Assembly (NCBI GenBank): GCA_041745535.1
Contig: JBGTIS010000317.1
Coordinates: 1 to 43,152 of the forward strand
DNA: 43,152 nt
From: JBGTIS01 sp041745535
GTDB taxonomy: Bacteria; Bacteroidota; Bacteroidia; Cytophagales; Cyclobacteriaceae
Direction: 5' to 3'
Shown piece after piece: positions 35,012 through 43,152 of this stretch. A program made the translations under genes and the position numbers. The notes under the pieces were generated by a model. That model was not told the origin of the DNA, ran no database searches, and saw only the letters and a list, made by a program, of their open reading frames with translations. Each line of letters opens with the position of its first letter. Positions within the stretch are counted from its first letter, which is position 1.

Positions 35012-36106
35012 TTAAACGTTAAACCTGAAGTGCATAATATCGCCATCTTTTACCACATATTCCTTTCCTTCTATCGATAGTTTACCCGCTTCTTTACAGG
35101 CTAACTCGCTACCATGCTTCTGGTAATCTTCCAGTTTAATTACTTCTGCTTTGATAAAACCTTTCTCAAAATCGGTATGAATAACACTGGCGGCCTTGGG
35201 TGCTTTCCAACCTTTCATAATAGTCCAGGCCCTTACTTCCTTTTCTCCAGCAGTAAAATAAGTGATAAGATTCAAAAGTTTATAAGATGCCGCGATTAAT
35301 TTGCTAAGACCTGATTCTTTCAAGCCAAATTCCTCCAGAAATAAGGGGCGCTCTTCCGGATCCAACTCGGCGATCTGGGCTTCAATAGCAGCACTTACCA
35401 GAATAATTTCGGCATTTTCACCCGCTATAGATTCACGCAGCGCATCTACGTACGCATTGCCTGAATGAATAGAGGCTTCTTCCACATTAGCCACATAAAT
35501 TACTGGTTTTTTGGTGAGCAGGTGCAAATCAGCAACTGCTTCATCGTCGCCTTCCGAAACTTCTACAAATCTGGCGTTTTTGCCTTCCGATAGCGCTTTT
35601 TCGTATGTCTGTAAAACCTGGAGCGCAGCACGGGCTTTTGTATCACCTGATTTGGCAATCCGTTCTACTTTATCAATTTTTTTCTGAATCGATTCCAGAT
35701 CCTTGAGTTGCAATTCATTATCGATTATTTCTTTATCAAATACCGGATCGATACTACCGGCCACATGTACCACATTGTCGTCGGCAAAGCACCGGATCAC
35801 ATGAATAATCGCATCTACTTCCCGGATGTGGGATAAAAATTTATTCCCCAAACCTTCGCCCTTGCTGGCTCCTTTCACCAATCCTGCAATATCCACAAAC
35901 TCAATGGTAGTTGGAATTACTTTTTGGGGTTTTACCAGTTCTTCCAGAATTTGCAACCGGTTATCAGGCACTGTAACAATTCCTACATTTGGTTCAATGG
36001 TACAAAAAGGGAAATTAGCTGCCTCGGCTTTCGCACTCGATAAAGCATTAAATAAAGTAGACTTACCTACATTGGGAAGTCCTACAATTCCGCATCTTAA
36101 AGACAT
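35012..36106 (-). CDS. ychF: Obg-family ATPase YchF
   Basis: A 364-residue P-loop protein. Walker A is GLPNVGKST (residues 8-16), followed by FCTIEPNVG and the DIAGLVKGA switch. The NKxD motif is replaced by NVEE, the change that makes YchF prefer ATP over GTP. The C-terminal TGS domain ends in MHFRFNV. YchF binds the ribosome and affects oxidative stress response and start-codon choice. The AI-2E family transporter gene ends 12 bp upstream on the same strand, so the two are likely co-transcribed. Confidence 0.96.
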   Translation of the reverse strand: MSLRCGIVGLPNVGKSTLFNALSSAKAEAANFPFCTIEPNVGIVTVPDNRLQILEELVKPQKVIPTTIEFVDIAGLVKGASKGEGLGNKFLSHIREVDAIIHVIRCFADDNVVHVAGSIDPVFDKEIIDNELQLKDLESIQKKIDKVERIAKSGDTKARAALQVLQTYEKALSEGKNARFVEVSEGDDEAVADLHLLTKKPVIYVANVEEASIHSGNAYVDALRESIAGENAEIILVSAAIEAQIAELDPEERPLFLEEFGLKESGLSKLIAASYKLLNLITYFTAGEKEVRAWTIMKGWKAPKAASVIHTDFEKGFIKAEVIKLEDYQKHGSELACKEAGKLSIEGKEYVVKDGDIMHFRFNV

Positions 36107-36118
36107 TTATTAACAGAC

Positions 36119-37207
36119 TTACTTGGGTTTGAAAACATAAAACTGTTTATACCCTTCATACATTTCATTAAAAATAACGCGTAAAATGGTATAAACAGGT
36201 ATAGCCGCAACCATACCAATTACGCCGGCGATTGTCGCGCCTGCAAAGATAACAATAAAAATTTCAAGCGGATGCGCTTTTACACTTTTGGAGAAAATAA
36301 GTGGCTGCAAAACCAGATTATCAATGAGCTGAACCACCCCAAACACAGCGATAATTTTCAATCCTAAAAAAAGCATATGATTATTTCCAAATCCACTTCC
36401 TGTAGAAACTCCTACAATTATTCCAAAAGCAGCTCCTAACGTTGGCCCCGCATAGGGAATTAAATTGGCTACCGCGGCGAATATAGCAATAGTAAGGGCA
36501 TATTTTACTCCCACAATGCTTAATCCCATGGATGCAATACAAAAAATAGAGAATACCTGTAACAAAATCCCGATCAGATAATTAGATAGCAGAATTTCTA
36601 TCTTGTAAATGGCAACAATAAAAACCTCAAAATACTGATTGGGAATTAATTTTATAATCTGCCTTCTTAGAATACCTTTATTGTGAAGTAAAATAAAAGT
36701 TATGAATACAACGGCCAGTAATCCAATAAAAAAATTACCTGTAAAAGATATTAATTCATTGATAATTACACTGAAATTTAATGATTGAATAATGGATAAA
36801 AGATTGGTTCTGAGGTTATCTACAATAAAACCTTCGGGTTGGTCCGTAAGATTATTATCGATGAAAAAATTTTCCACATTTTGTAAGGGTACTGTTACAT
36901 TGTTATAAAGTTCATCATAATCTAATGTATTAATGATACTGATCTGTTCGGTAATCAGTGGAATAAATAGCACTACAAACAGGGAAACTATACCAATGAT
37001 TACGGCAAATGAAATTATAATGGCAATAAACCGAGGGATTTTCATGCCAAAGATATGCAACTGATTGATCCGATTGGTAAGGGGCGTACAAATGGTAGAA
37101 AGAATAATGGCAATTACAAAATAGCTGACGATATTGGAAAATATCCAAACCAGCAAAAGAAAAACCAGTAAGACCAGCAGAAAATAAACAAGTGTTTTAT
37201 TGATCAT
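36119..37207 (-). CDS. AI-2E family transporter (PF01594 type)
   Basis: A 362-residue membrane protein with about seven or eight helices. A pair lies at the N-terminus (about 5-40), one at 60-85, a periplasmic loop at about 90-150 (YNNVTVPLQNVENFF), and the remaining helices at about 155-345. The conserved end region has PLIFSKSVKAHPLEIFIVI and VIGMVAAIPVYTILRVI, the hallmark of the family. Members export diverse solutes; the AI-2 link applies to only some of them, so the cargo is unknown. It sits between ychF and the PUR gene and has a terminator just upstream, so it probably has its own promoter. Confidence 0.9.
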   Translation of the reverse strand: MINKTLVYFLLVLLVFLLLVWIFSNIVSYFVIAIILSTICTPLTNRINQLHIFGMKIPRFIAIIISFAVIIGIVSLFVVLFIPLITEQISIINTLDYDELYNNVTVPLQNVENFFIDNNLTDQPEGFIVDNLRTNLLSIIQSLNFSVIINELISFTGNFFIGLLAVVFITFILLHNKGILRRQIIKLIPNQYFEVFIVAIYKIEILLSNYLIGILLQVFSIFCIASMGLSIVGVKYALTIAIFAAVANLIPYAGPTLGAAFGIIVGVSTGSGFGNNHMLFLGLKIIAVFGVVQLIDNLVLQPLIFSKSVKAHPLEIFIVIFAGATIAGVIGMVAAIPVYTILRVIFNEMYEGYKQFYVFKPK

Positions 37208-37223
37208 CGAAAAGTAAAATTAA

Positions 37224-37260
37224 ATAAAAAAGCCCATGAATTTATATCCAAGGGCTTTTG
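37224..37260 (-). terminator. Terminator after the PUR-family gene
   Basis: Read on the minus strand, AAAAGCCC (37259-37252) pairs with GGGCTTTT (37235-37228) across a 16-nt loop and is followed by TTATTT. It lies 21 bp after the PUR gene stop. Confidence 0.75.
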
Positions 37261-37280
37261 TAAGAGCAATTTTTTTTGAG

Positions 37281-37613
37281 TTAATCCCAGCTCAATTCAT
37301 CATCAATTCTGGATTTTTCCTGTTCGGTTTCCTCATATTGATTAAAATCGTATTCAGGCATTAATTCTTCTTTAACATGTCCTATGGTTTCTTGCAGTGC
37401 ATTAATGAACTTGTTGAAATCCTCTTTGTACAGGAATATTTTATGCTTCTCATAAAAAAACCCGTCATCCTTGTACCTCCTTCTACTCTCGGTGATTGTC
37501 AGGTAGTAGTCGTTGGAACGTGTGGATTTGATGTCGAAAAAATAAGTACGTTTTCCTGCTCTTACTCTTTGCGAATAAATTTCTGCCTTTTCTTTTTCTT
37601 GATTTTCTTCCAC
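37281..37613 (-). CDS. PUR-alpha-like nucleic-acid-binding protein (DUF3276)
   Basis: A 110-residue protein with the PUR-repeat pattern: a basic beta sheet (VRAGKRTYFFDIKST, YYLTITESRRR), a KHKIFLYKEDFNKFINAL strand-helix, and an acidic tail. The short DUF3276 proteins are typical of Bacteroidota and resemble the eukaryotic Pur-alpha repeat, which binds purine-rich single-stranded DNA and RNA. The targets are unknown. It is transcribed alone, ending in a terminator 21 bp after the stop. Confidence 0.88.
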   Translation of the reverse strand: MEENQEKEKAEIYSQRVRAGKRTYFFDIKSTRSNDYYLTITESRRRYKDDGFFYEKHKIFLYKEDFNKFINALQETIGHVKEELMPEYDFNQYEETEQEKSRIDDELSWD

Positions 37614-37841
37614 AGTGCCTTAAGTTTTAGTTGGTTAAATAATGTTTGGAAATAACATTTTGGGCTAAATATAGTGTAATTCTTTTAACTATAACAAATA
37701 AAATCACAATTTTTGAACAATTTAATAGTTTGAAGGTTACCTTGGCTTAATTTTCATAGTGTAAATTTTAATTTTTAATCTCCTGATCATTGCCTTTTTT
37801 AACTTTTGTATTTAAAGGATATATTGTACAGGCATTGCCCA

Positions 37842-37849
37842 TAACTTTG
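37842..37849 (+). promoter_or_regulatory. Putative -7 element of the DUF58 gene (TAACTTTG)
   Basis: An exact TAnnTTTG match 13 bp before the ATG at 37863. Transcription from here would give an almost leaderless mRNA. The nearest TTG (37824) is too close to be a good -33 element. Confidence 0.4.
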
Positions 37850-37862
37850 TAAACAATTTTTT

Positions 37863-38765
37863 ATGATAAAATTATCAGAAATAAGGGCTTTTGGTAATAT
37901 TGAGCTTTTGGCCAAACAGTTGGTAGAAGGATTTATTACCGGCCTTCATAAGTCTCCTTATCATGGATTTTCGGTTGAATTTGCCGAACACCGCCTTTAT
38001 AATACTGGTGAAAGTACACGACATATCGACTGGAAAGTGTATGCGCGTACCGATCGGCTTTATTCAAAAGTGTACGAGGAAGAAACCAACCTCAGATGCC
38101 GACTCGTGATCGACAATTCTTCCTCCATGTATTATCCAAAAGAGAACAATGGAAAAATTACTTTCAGCATTATGGCTTCGGCAGCAATTGCTTATTTGCT
38201 GCAAAAACAGAGAGATGCGGTAGGGTTGTGTACGTTTTCAGAAAGCATAGAGCAACAAACTCAGGTTAAATCTACCTCATCACACCTTCATAAACTTTTT
38301 TTGTTATTAGAAGATATGCTGCGGAATCCACCCGTTATGAAAAAAACTTCGGTGGCTTCGGTGCTGCATCTCGTGGCCGAACAAATTCATAAAAGGTCGC
38401 TAGTTGTAATTTTCAGCGATATGTTTGAAAACCAGGCTGAAGCTGATCAGATGTTTGCGGCCTTGCAACATTTGAAATATAACAAACACGAGGTATTACT
38501 TTTTCATGTGACAGATTTTAAAACTGAACTCTATTTCGATTTTGAAGAAAGGCCTTATGAGTTTATTGATATGGAAGGTGGGGAACGGCTTAAATTGCAG
38601 CCTTCTCAGGTAAAAGAAGCATATCAGAAGTACATGAAAGAATATTACCAGGAATTAAAAATTAAATGCGGACAGGCAAAAATAGATTTTATTGAGGTTG
38701 ACATCAACGAAGGTTTCAATAACATACTGAAAAGCTATCTAATTAAAAGAATTAAAATGAAATAA
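37863..38765 (+). CDS. DUF58 / von Willebrand A-like protein
   Basis: A 300-residue protein. The DUF58 motif STRHIDWKVYARTDRLYSK lies at about residues 51-69, followed by a VWA-like fold with a MIDAS-type DNSSSM near residue 83 and a later VVIFSDMFE strand. Such proteins are normally encoded beside a MoxR AAA+ ATPase and act in envelope maturation or BatABCDE-type operons. No moxR or bat gene is adjacent, which is less usual. The protein has no membrane helix, so it is cytoplasmic. Confidence 0.88.
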   Translation: MIKLSEIRAFGNIELLAKQLVEGFITGLHKSPYHGFSVEFAEHRLYNTGESTRHIDWKVYARTDRLYSKVYEEETNLRCRLVIDNSSSMYYPKENNGKITFSIMASAAIAYLLQKQRDAVGLCTFSESIEQQTQVKSTSSHLHKLFLLLEDMLRNPPVMKKTSVASVLHLVAEQIHKRSLVVIFSDMFENQAEADQMFAALQHLKYNKHEVLLFHVTDFKTELYFDFEERPYEFIDMEGGERLKLQPSQVKEAYQKYMKEYYQELKIKCGQAKIDFIEVDINEGFNNILKSYLIKRIKMK

Positions 38766-38796
38766 AAAAGGGTGAATTTCCAACTGAAACTCACCC
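38763..38796 (-). terminator. Terminator after the ferredoxin gene
   Basis: On the minus strand GGGTGA-x-TTTC pairs with GAAA-x-TCACCC (38796-38770, one mismatch) and runs into a T-run (38769-38764). It separates the ferredoxin gene from the convergent DUF58 gene, whose stop overlaps the edge of the T-run. Confidence 0.75.
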
Positions 38797-38818
38797 AATC
38801 ATATTATTTAAAAGTTGG

Positions 38819-39166
38819 TTATGCACTATGCATCCACTCTTTTTTAGCTAGTAATTCTTCTTCCTCTTCAGGATTGTCGGGATCTTCCACACAACAATCA
38901 ACCGGACAAACGGCTGCACACTGAGGTTCTTCATGAAATCCGGTACATTCCGTGCATTTTCCGGTTACTATATAATAAAATTCGTCTGAATAAGGTTCCT
39001 GTGATTCATTGGCATCCATTACGGTACCATCTTCCAACTCAACTTCCCGCAAATCGGTACCATCGGCCCATGTCCATTCAACACCTCCTTCATAAATAGC
39101 GGTGTTTGGGCATTCCGGCTCACATGCACCACAATTTATGCATTCGTCTGTTATCATTATCGCCAT
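38819..39166 (-). CDS. 2[4Fe-4S] ferredoxin
   Basis: A 115-residue protein with two iron-sulfur motifs: CINCGACEPECP near residues 9-20 and CTECTGFHEEPQCAAVCP near 70-90. The second has the lengthened loop of Alvin-type ferredoxins. An acidic insert (about 28-65) and an acidic C-terminal tail are notable. It should transfer low-potential electrons in the cytoplasm. It is divergent from the acyl-CoA reductase gene, with about 100 bp between starts, which suggests shared control and possibly a shared pathway. Confidence 0.93.
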   Translation of the reverse strand: MAIMITDECINCGACEPECPNTAIYEGGVEWTWADGTDLREVELEDGTVMDANESQEPYSDEFYYIVTGKCTECTGFHEEPQCAAVCPVDCCVEDPDNPEEEEELLAKKEWMHSA

Positions 39167-39229
39167 GATAATATATTATTTTAGTTTTAAAATTTTCGTT
39201 TACAAATTATTAACAAAGTAAATAAACTT

Positions 39230-39237
39230 TAAGTTTG
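39230..39237 (+). promoter_or_regulatory. Putative -7 element of the acyl-CoA reductase gene (TAAGTTTG)
   Basis: An exact TAnnTTTG match 31 bp before the ATG. No clear -33 TTG is found upstream. Confidence 0.4.
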
Positions 39238-39268
39238 CTGACAAAAGTTTTAAAAAAATAATGCGAAA

Positions 39269-40282
39269 ATGACAAAACTGAATGATAGAATCCGGGCATT
39301 TTCTACCGTAGGGGAAATTTTGAAAAATTTGCGACCTTCGGAATTAAATACTATTTACCAAAGGGCAAGAGGAGAAAATAACTGGTTTACCGAAGATAAT
39401 ATTGACTTCGCGTTAAAAGGAATTCAAAATTACCTGAATAAAGAAAAACTTACTGAATGGACAAAAAACCTCTCTTCTACCAATAAAAATCCCAAAGAAA
39501 TAGGGTTAGTAATGGCAGGAAATATCCCTTTGGTAGGATTTCATGATTTTCTTACGGTGCTGATCAGCGGCCATATTTTAAGGGCAAAGCTTAGTTCACA
39601 GGATTCATTTTTGATAAAGTATATGGCTAACCTGCTATTGGAAATTGAACCGCAATTTTCAAATTTTCTTCGATTTGAAGATAGATTAAAAGGCCTTGAT
39701 GCTATAATCGCCACCGGTAGTGATAACACGGCACGTTATTTTGAATACTACTTCGCTAAAATTCCACACATCATCAGGAAAAACCGAACCAGTATCGGGG
39801 TTCTGTCACACGCTGATACCCAGGAGGAATTACAGCATTTGGGAGAGGATATTTTTCGTTATTTTGGTTTAGGTTGCAGGAATATAGCTAAACTATTTGT
39901 ACCTGAACATTATAATTTCGAACCATTGTTCCTGGCCTTGCAATCGTATGAGGCAGTAATGATGCATCACAAATACCAGAACAATTATGATTACAATAAA
40001 TCCATCTATCTGGTAAACAGGGAGCCGCATTTAGACACTGGTTTTATGCTATTCAGGGAAACTACAGACCTGGTGTCGCCCATTAGTGTTATTTATTATG
40101 AAACTTATACCAGTACGGAAGCGCTGGAGAATAAACTCAAAACTATTCAGGATAAAATTCAATGCATAACCTCACAGGCTGGTTGGTTTCCTGGCAGTAT
40201 TCCTTTTGGCACAACCCAGTTACCCGAATTGTGGGATTATGCCGATCGGGTTGATACACTAGATTTTGTCAACAACTTATGA
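39269..40282 (+). CDS. LuxC-family acyl-CoA reductase
   Basis: A 337-residue member of the acyl-CoA reductase (LuxC) family with the aldehyde-dehydrogenase fold. The cofactor region includes VMAGNIPLVGFHD, and IIATGSDNTARYF resembles the nucleotide loop. The likely nucleophile is Cys203 in YFGLGCRNIAKLFVPE, at the place expected for aldehyde dehydrogenases. The protein is shorter than Vibrio LuxC (about 480). It would reduce an acyl-CoA or acyl-ACP to an aldehyde using NADPH. No luxAB or luxD is nearby, so bioluminescence is not implied. The gene ends in a strong two-way terminator shared with the convergent T9SS cargo gene. Confidence 0.8.
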   Translation: MTKLNDRIRAFSTVGEILKNLRPSELNTIYQRARGENNWFTEDNIDFALKGIQNYLNKEKLTEWTKNLSSTNKNPKEIGLVMAGNIPLVGFHDFLTVLISGHILRAKLSSQDSFLIKYMANLLLEIEPQFSNFLRFEDRLKGLDAIIATGSDNTARYFEYYFAKIPHIIRKNRTSIGVLSHADTQEELQHLGEDIFRYFGLGCRNIAKLFVPEHYNFEPLFLALQSYEAVMMHHKYQNNYDYNKSIYLVNREPHLDTGFMLFRETTDLVSPISVIYYETYTSTEALENKLKTIQDKIQCITSQAGWFPGSIPFGTTQLPELWDYADRVDTLDFVNNL

Positions 40283-40321
40283 ATTAAAAACCCGATGCGT
40301 ATTGACTTCGGGTTTTTAATT
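40282..40321. terminator. Bidirectional terminator between the acyl-CoA reductase and T9SS cargo genes
   Basis: A 14-bp perfect stem (40282-40295 with 40308-40321) over a 12-nt loop has A5 and T5 tracts on both sides, so it works in both directions. It overlaps the last base of the acyl-CoA reductase stop and ends 7 bp before the stop of the minus-strand gene. Confidence 0.9.
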
Positions 40322-40328
40322 AATTTGA

Positions 40329-43152
40329 TTATGGTGTTTTTCCACGCCATATTTCCACCCTGCCTGTTATAGATTTGTCAGTGTCTTGTAATTTTAACCG
40401 GTAGAAATAAATACCATCCGGATAATCTTCTCCATTCCACGCCTTGGTATTACTATAAGCTTTCGACACGTAAACTATTTTACCCCATCTATTGGTAATT
40501 ACCAATTCCGCACCGGTTTCTCCCTGTGGTTCAGGTAGATTTACAATCCGGAAAGTTTCATTTTCACCATCATTATTAGGCGTGAATACGTTGGGAATGA
40601 ACAATTCCTCAGTATATTTAATATCCACATCAAAGAATCTGGAGCAACCAAAGGTATCACGTACTTCGATGATATATGGACCACGTTCAAGGTTTTTGAA
40701 CGTATACGCGTAGGGATTGATTATTGGATTATTATTTTCAACTGTAACCCAATCAGTCGCATTACCAAAAGGATCGCTCAGAATTTTTACTTTGTAAGGA
40801 AGTCCGCCACCGGTTATATTGCCTACTACAATATCACCTTTCGGATCGTTCACCATTACTTTTACTACAGCAGGAACTTCCGCATCTAAAGCCCGAATCG
40901 CGCCATTTATCACAAAAGTCGGTGAAACTTCAGCGGTAATTACCGAACTGCAAACAGGTTGTGTCTGAACGATTTGCACCTTATATTCCCCTCTTTCCAG
41001 ATTATCAAAAGTATAACTGGAAGGAATGGCAAAGAACTGCTGAGATTTGACCGGGATAGAAGAAGTTACATTGTACAAATGCGCCGTAAAAGGAGCATCT
41101 TCCGATACGCGAATATTGCTAATGGTTACTGTACCTCCATCACCAAAACACTCAATATCAGTGCTGGCTATATCGAAACGAACCGGAATAAGATCGGCAG
41201 CAAGCACCTGGATATCACGGGTTCCCGGGCAAGCATCAGGATTACCTGAACGAACGATAATTTCATAGGCAGCATCGGTCGGCACATCTTCCAGGAAGGC
41301 AGAGGTAATTCCGATGGACATATAAGCCCGGCTAATTGTATCTGTCGCATCAGTCGCACTCACTGCAAATACCTCGTAAGGACCATTTGCCGTAGTTTTT
41401 TGTGTATTCAGCATAACTTTTAACTCCGCTTCCTGTATTGGGGCATCGCATTGCGGCAAGGTGATACCGATGCTATCAATCACCACTCCATGTTCAGGGA
41501 TCACAAAGTTAGACTGACAGCTTGGCGAACCAGATTGGGTGACCACCGTATAATCGTAGTCTCCAGCCGGAAGTGTGTTAAATGAAACCCCACCGGTTCC
41601 CGTATCTGATAAATCAATCAATCCGTTGGCACTTAAAATTCTGATGTTGTATTCAAGATTTTCACCGCCTATTACTGTAAAAGTAACACTACCGCCACCA
41701 TTGTTACAATCGGCAGGAATTGTAGCTACATCTACCGTTTTGTTTACCAATTGGCAAATGGGTGAATTTTCTCCACCGGAACTACAATTATTTTCCAGAT
41801 TTACCAGCACCGTATCCATATTCAATCCTGTTTCCTCATTCTGAATGATAATCATATAATCGCCAGCCGTTAAGTTGTTGGCCGAAGTGGAATTAATTCC
41901 AAGATTATCTCCTTCAGGACTAACCCACAGGTATGAATAATGTAGGTCTGTTGAACAAGTGACCGGAACTGATAAAGAAATAGATCCGTCTGCTCCCTGG
42001 CAGGTCTCTGGTTTGGCGGTAACTTCAATGGCTTTCTGAGATGTAATTATTCTTGTCAGCACCAGCATATCGCTACAGCCTGCACTTGCCTCCGCATCTT
42101 GTATGTACACTTTGTATTCTCCCGATTTCAATTCATCAAAAGCATAGACTAATCCTGGTGCATTACTACCTGTAAACCAGCCTAATGCAGGATCTAAACT
42201 ATATCTGAAACGGGCAGCATCTACCCCTGGCCCAGGTAATAAGTTGACAAGCAAAGCTCCATCTTCCCCACCCGGACAATTTATATTCACAGGGCTCAAA
42301 GTAAACTTAGCCGTAGCCAAACCACACCCACCATCTGCGCATACTGTTTTTTGTGCTATACTAATTACTGTATCTTTCTGGCAGCCCGTTATATTATCCG
42401 TAATAGTAACCGCATAATCTCTGGCAGTCAAATTTTCCGTAATTTCGGAGGTAAGCTGATCTGAAAAACTATAAGTGTTTGGCCCGGCTACCGAAATCGT
42501 TATTTTTCCGTCATTAGTTCCTCCGCAACTTACAGAATCTACTGCCACGGTTATCGAAAAGTCCACATCATTACCTACTATGAAAGTGGTGTCTTTTGAA
42601 CAACCACTGGCATTGTCTGTAATGGTAACGTTATAAGCGCCTTCTGATAAGCCATTTGTGTTGGCCTGTGTTAATCCACCACTGAAGGCATAGGTATTAG
42701 GACCCGTCACAACAATATCAACTGCACCGTTGCCATCACCACACGATTCATTTGCTATATTAGCAATTATGCTCACAGTGCCATCAAATGTGGTAACATT
42801 GATTATGGTATAAGTAGTATCCTTTTTACACCCGGTAACCGCATCAGTAACAGTTACAAAATAATCTCCGGCAGACAAACCGGTTGTTACGTCCTGCGTT
42901 AAATCGCCTGAATAAATAAACGAATTTGGACCGGTAGCACCAATAGTAATGGTACCTGCCGCATTGTTACAGGTTTCTTCAGCTACCATTGAACTTAGCG
43001 TAAATCCTGCTGACCCGGTAATGGGTATGGTAAACGCAGCGATACATTCATTCACCATATCCTCAACTGTTACTGTATAGTCACCAGCCTGGGTTAGTCC
43101 ATCAATATCTCTTGTGGTGGCAGAATATGCATTAGGTCCAGTCCAGGAATAG
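40329..43152 (-). CDS. T9SS type B sorting-domain surface protein with SprB-like repeats (5' partial)
   Basis: The frame is still open at the right window edge, so the N-terminus and signal peptide are missing; about 940 residues are visible. It begins inside a repeat (GPNAYSATTR, GLTQAGDYTVTVED). At least three more repeats of about 75 residues follow, with GPNSFIYSG, GPNTYAFSG or GPNTYSFSD cores, a GDYFVTVTD-like strand and a CxKDTT end. This is the SprB repeat style. More divergent beta domains follow. The last 95 residues (FIPNVFTPNNDGENETFRI, TNRWGKIVY, DGIYFYRLKL) are the gliding-motility-associated C-terminal domain, a type B signal for export through the type IX system and surface attachment. 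Likely an adhesin; the ligand is unknown. Confidence 0.9.
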   Translation of the reverse strand, partial: YSWTGPNAYSATTRDIDGLTQAGDYTVTVEDMVNECIAAFTIPITGSAGFTLSSMVAEETCNNAAGTITIGATGPNSFIYSGDLTQDVTTGLSAGDYFVTVTDAVTGCKKDTTYTIINVTTFDGTVSIIANIANESCGDGNGAVDIVVTGPNTYAFSGGLTQANTNGLSEGAYNVTITDNASGCSKDTTFIVGNDVDFSITVAVDSVSCGGTNDGKITISVAGPNTYSFSDQLTSEITENLTARDYAVTITDNITGCQKDTVISIAQKTVCADGGCGLATAKFTLSPVNINCPGGEDGALLVNLLPGPGVDAARFRYSLDPALGWFTGSNAPGLVYAFDELKSGEYKVYIQDAEASAGCSDMLVLTRIITSQKAIEVTAKPETCQGADGSISLSVPVTCSTDLHYSYLWVSPEGDNLGINSTSANNLTAGDYMIIIQNEETGLNMDTVLVNLENNCSSGGENSPICQLVNKTVDVATIPADCNNGGGSVTFTVIGGENLEYNIRILSANGLIDLSDTGTGGVSFNTLPAGDYDYTVVTQSGSPSCQSNFVIPEHGVVIDSIGITLPQCDAPIQEAELKVMLNTQKTTANGPYEVFAVSATDATDTISRAYMSIGITSAFLEDVPTDAAYEIIVRSGNPDACPGTRDIQVLAADLIPVRFDIASTDIECFGDGGTVTISNIRVSEDAPFTAHLYNVTSSIPVKSQQFFAIPSSYTFDNLERGEYKVQIVQTQPVCSSVITAEVSPTFVINGAIRALDAEVPAVVKVMVNDPKGDIVVGNITGGGLPYKVKILSDPFGNATDWVTVENNNPIINPYAYTFKNLERGPYIIEVRDTFGCSRFFDVDIKYTEELFIPNVFTPNNDGENETFRIVNLPEPQGETGAELVITNRWGKIVYVSKAYSNTKAWNGEDYPDGIYFYRLKLQDTDKSITGRVEIWRGKTP

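Overview
The window looks like a chromosomal segment of a Bacteroidota bacterium, most likely a gliding Cytophagales relative. The evidence is a type IX secretion plug lipoprotein (32486-33832), a giant SprB-repeat protein with a type B type IX sorting domain (40329-43152), a bacterial PUR-alpha-like protein, LytS/LytTR regulation, almost no Shine-Dalgarno sequences, and several TAnnTTTG -7 promoter elements. The genus cannot be told from this sequence alone. No rRNA, tRNA or CRISPR array was seen.

Layout. 1-2801: an AT-rich three-gene operon, cut by the left edge. It encodes a MotA/TolQ/ExbB-type channel subunit with a long coiled-coil tail, a MotB/ZorB-like OmpA-domain partner and a trypsin-like lipoprotein, and it resembles the motor half of Zorya anti-phage systems. 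2830-3828: 2,3-diketo-L-gulonate reductase. 3963-6530: a LiaF-like membrane protein, a terminator, then a LytS-type kinase and LytTR regulator whose genes overlap. 6532-10299 (minus): an OmpL47-repeat secreted protein and a TPR/SpoIIE phosphatase. 10429-14520 (minus): a methionine unit, metY-metX-hom. Its leader carries a SAM-I riboswitch followed by an unannotated 34-codon ORF ending in three Cys codons; a terminator separates metY from metX. 14831-19314: four overlapping or closely packed exported-protein genes of unknown function, the last a three-module leucine-rich-repeat protein. 19362-23865: smc and two small conserved genes.

23939-26319 is a decayed zone: a potassium channel gene with one in-frame stop, a GC-rich stretch rich in inverted repeats, and a frameshifted IS630-type transposase remnant. 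26320-33832 carries metabolic and housekeeping genes: a Tat-exported enolase-superfamily enzyme, a luciferase-like monooxygenase, an SDR oxidoreductase, an ABC-F ATPase and the T9SS plug. On the minus strand, a lone Cas6-like endoribonuclease (33870-34685) lies beyond ychF, an AI-2E family transporter and the PUR protein. The window ends with a DUF58 protein, a divergent ferredoxin/acyl-CoA reductase pair and the truncated T9SS cargo.

The best candidates for something undescribed are the motor-plus-protease operon at the left edge, the stacked SAM riboswitch and poly-Cys leader before metY, the solitary Cas6, and the four-gene LRR cassette. All calls come from reading the sequence; no database search was run.
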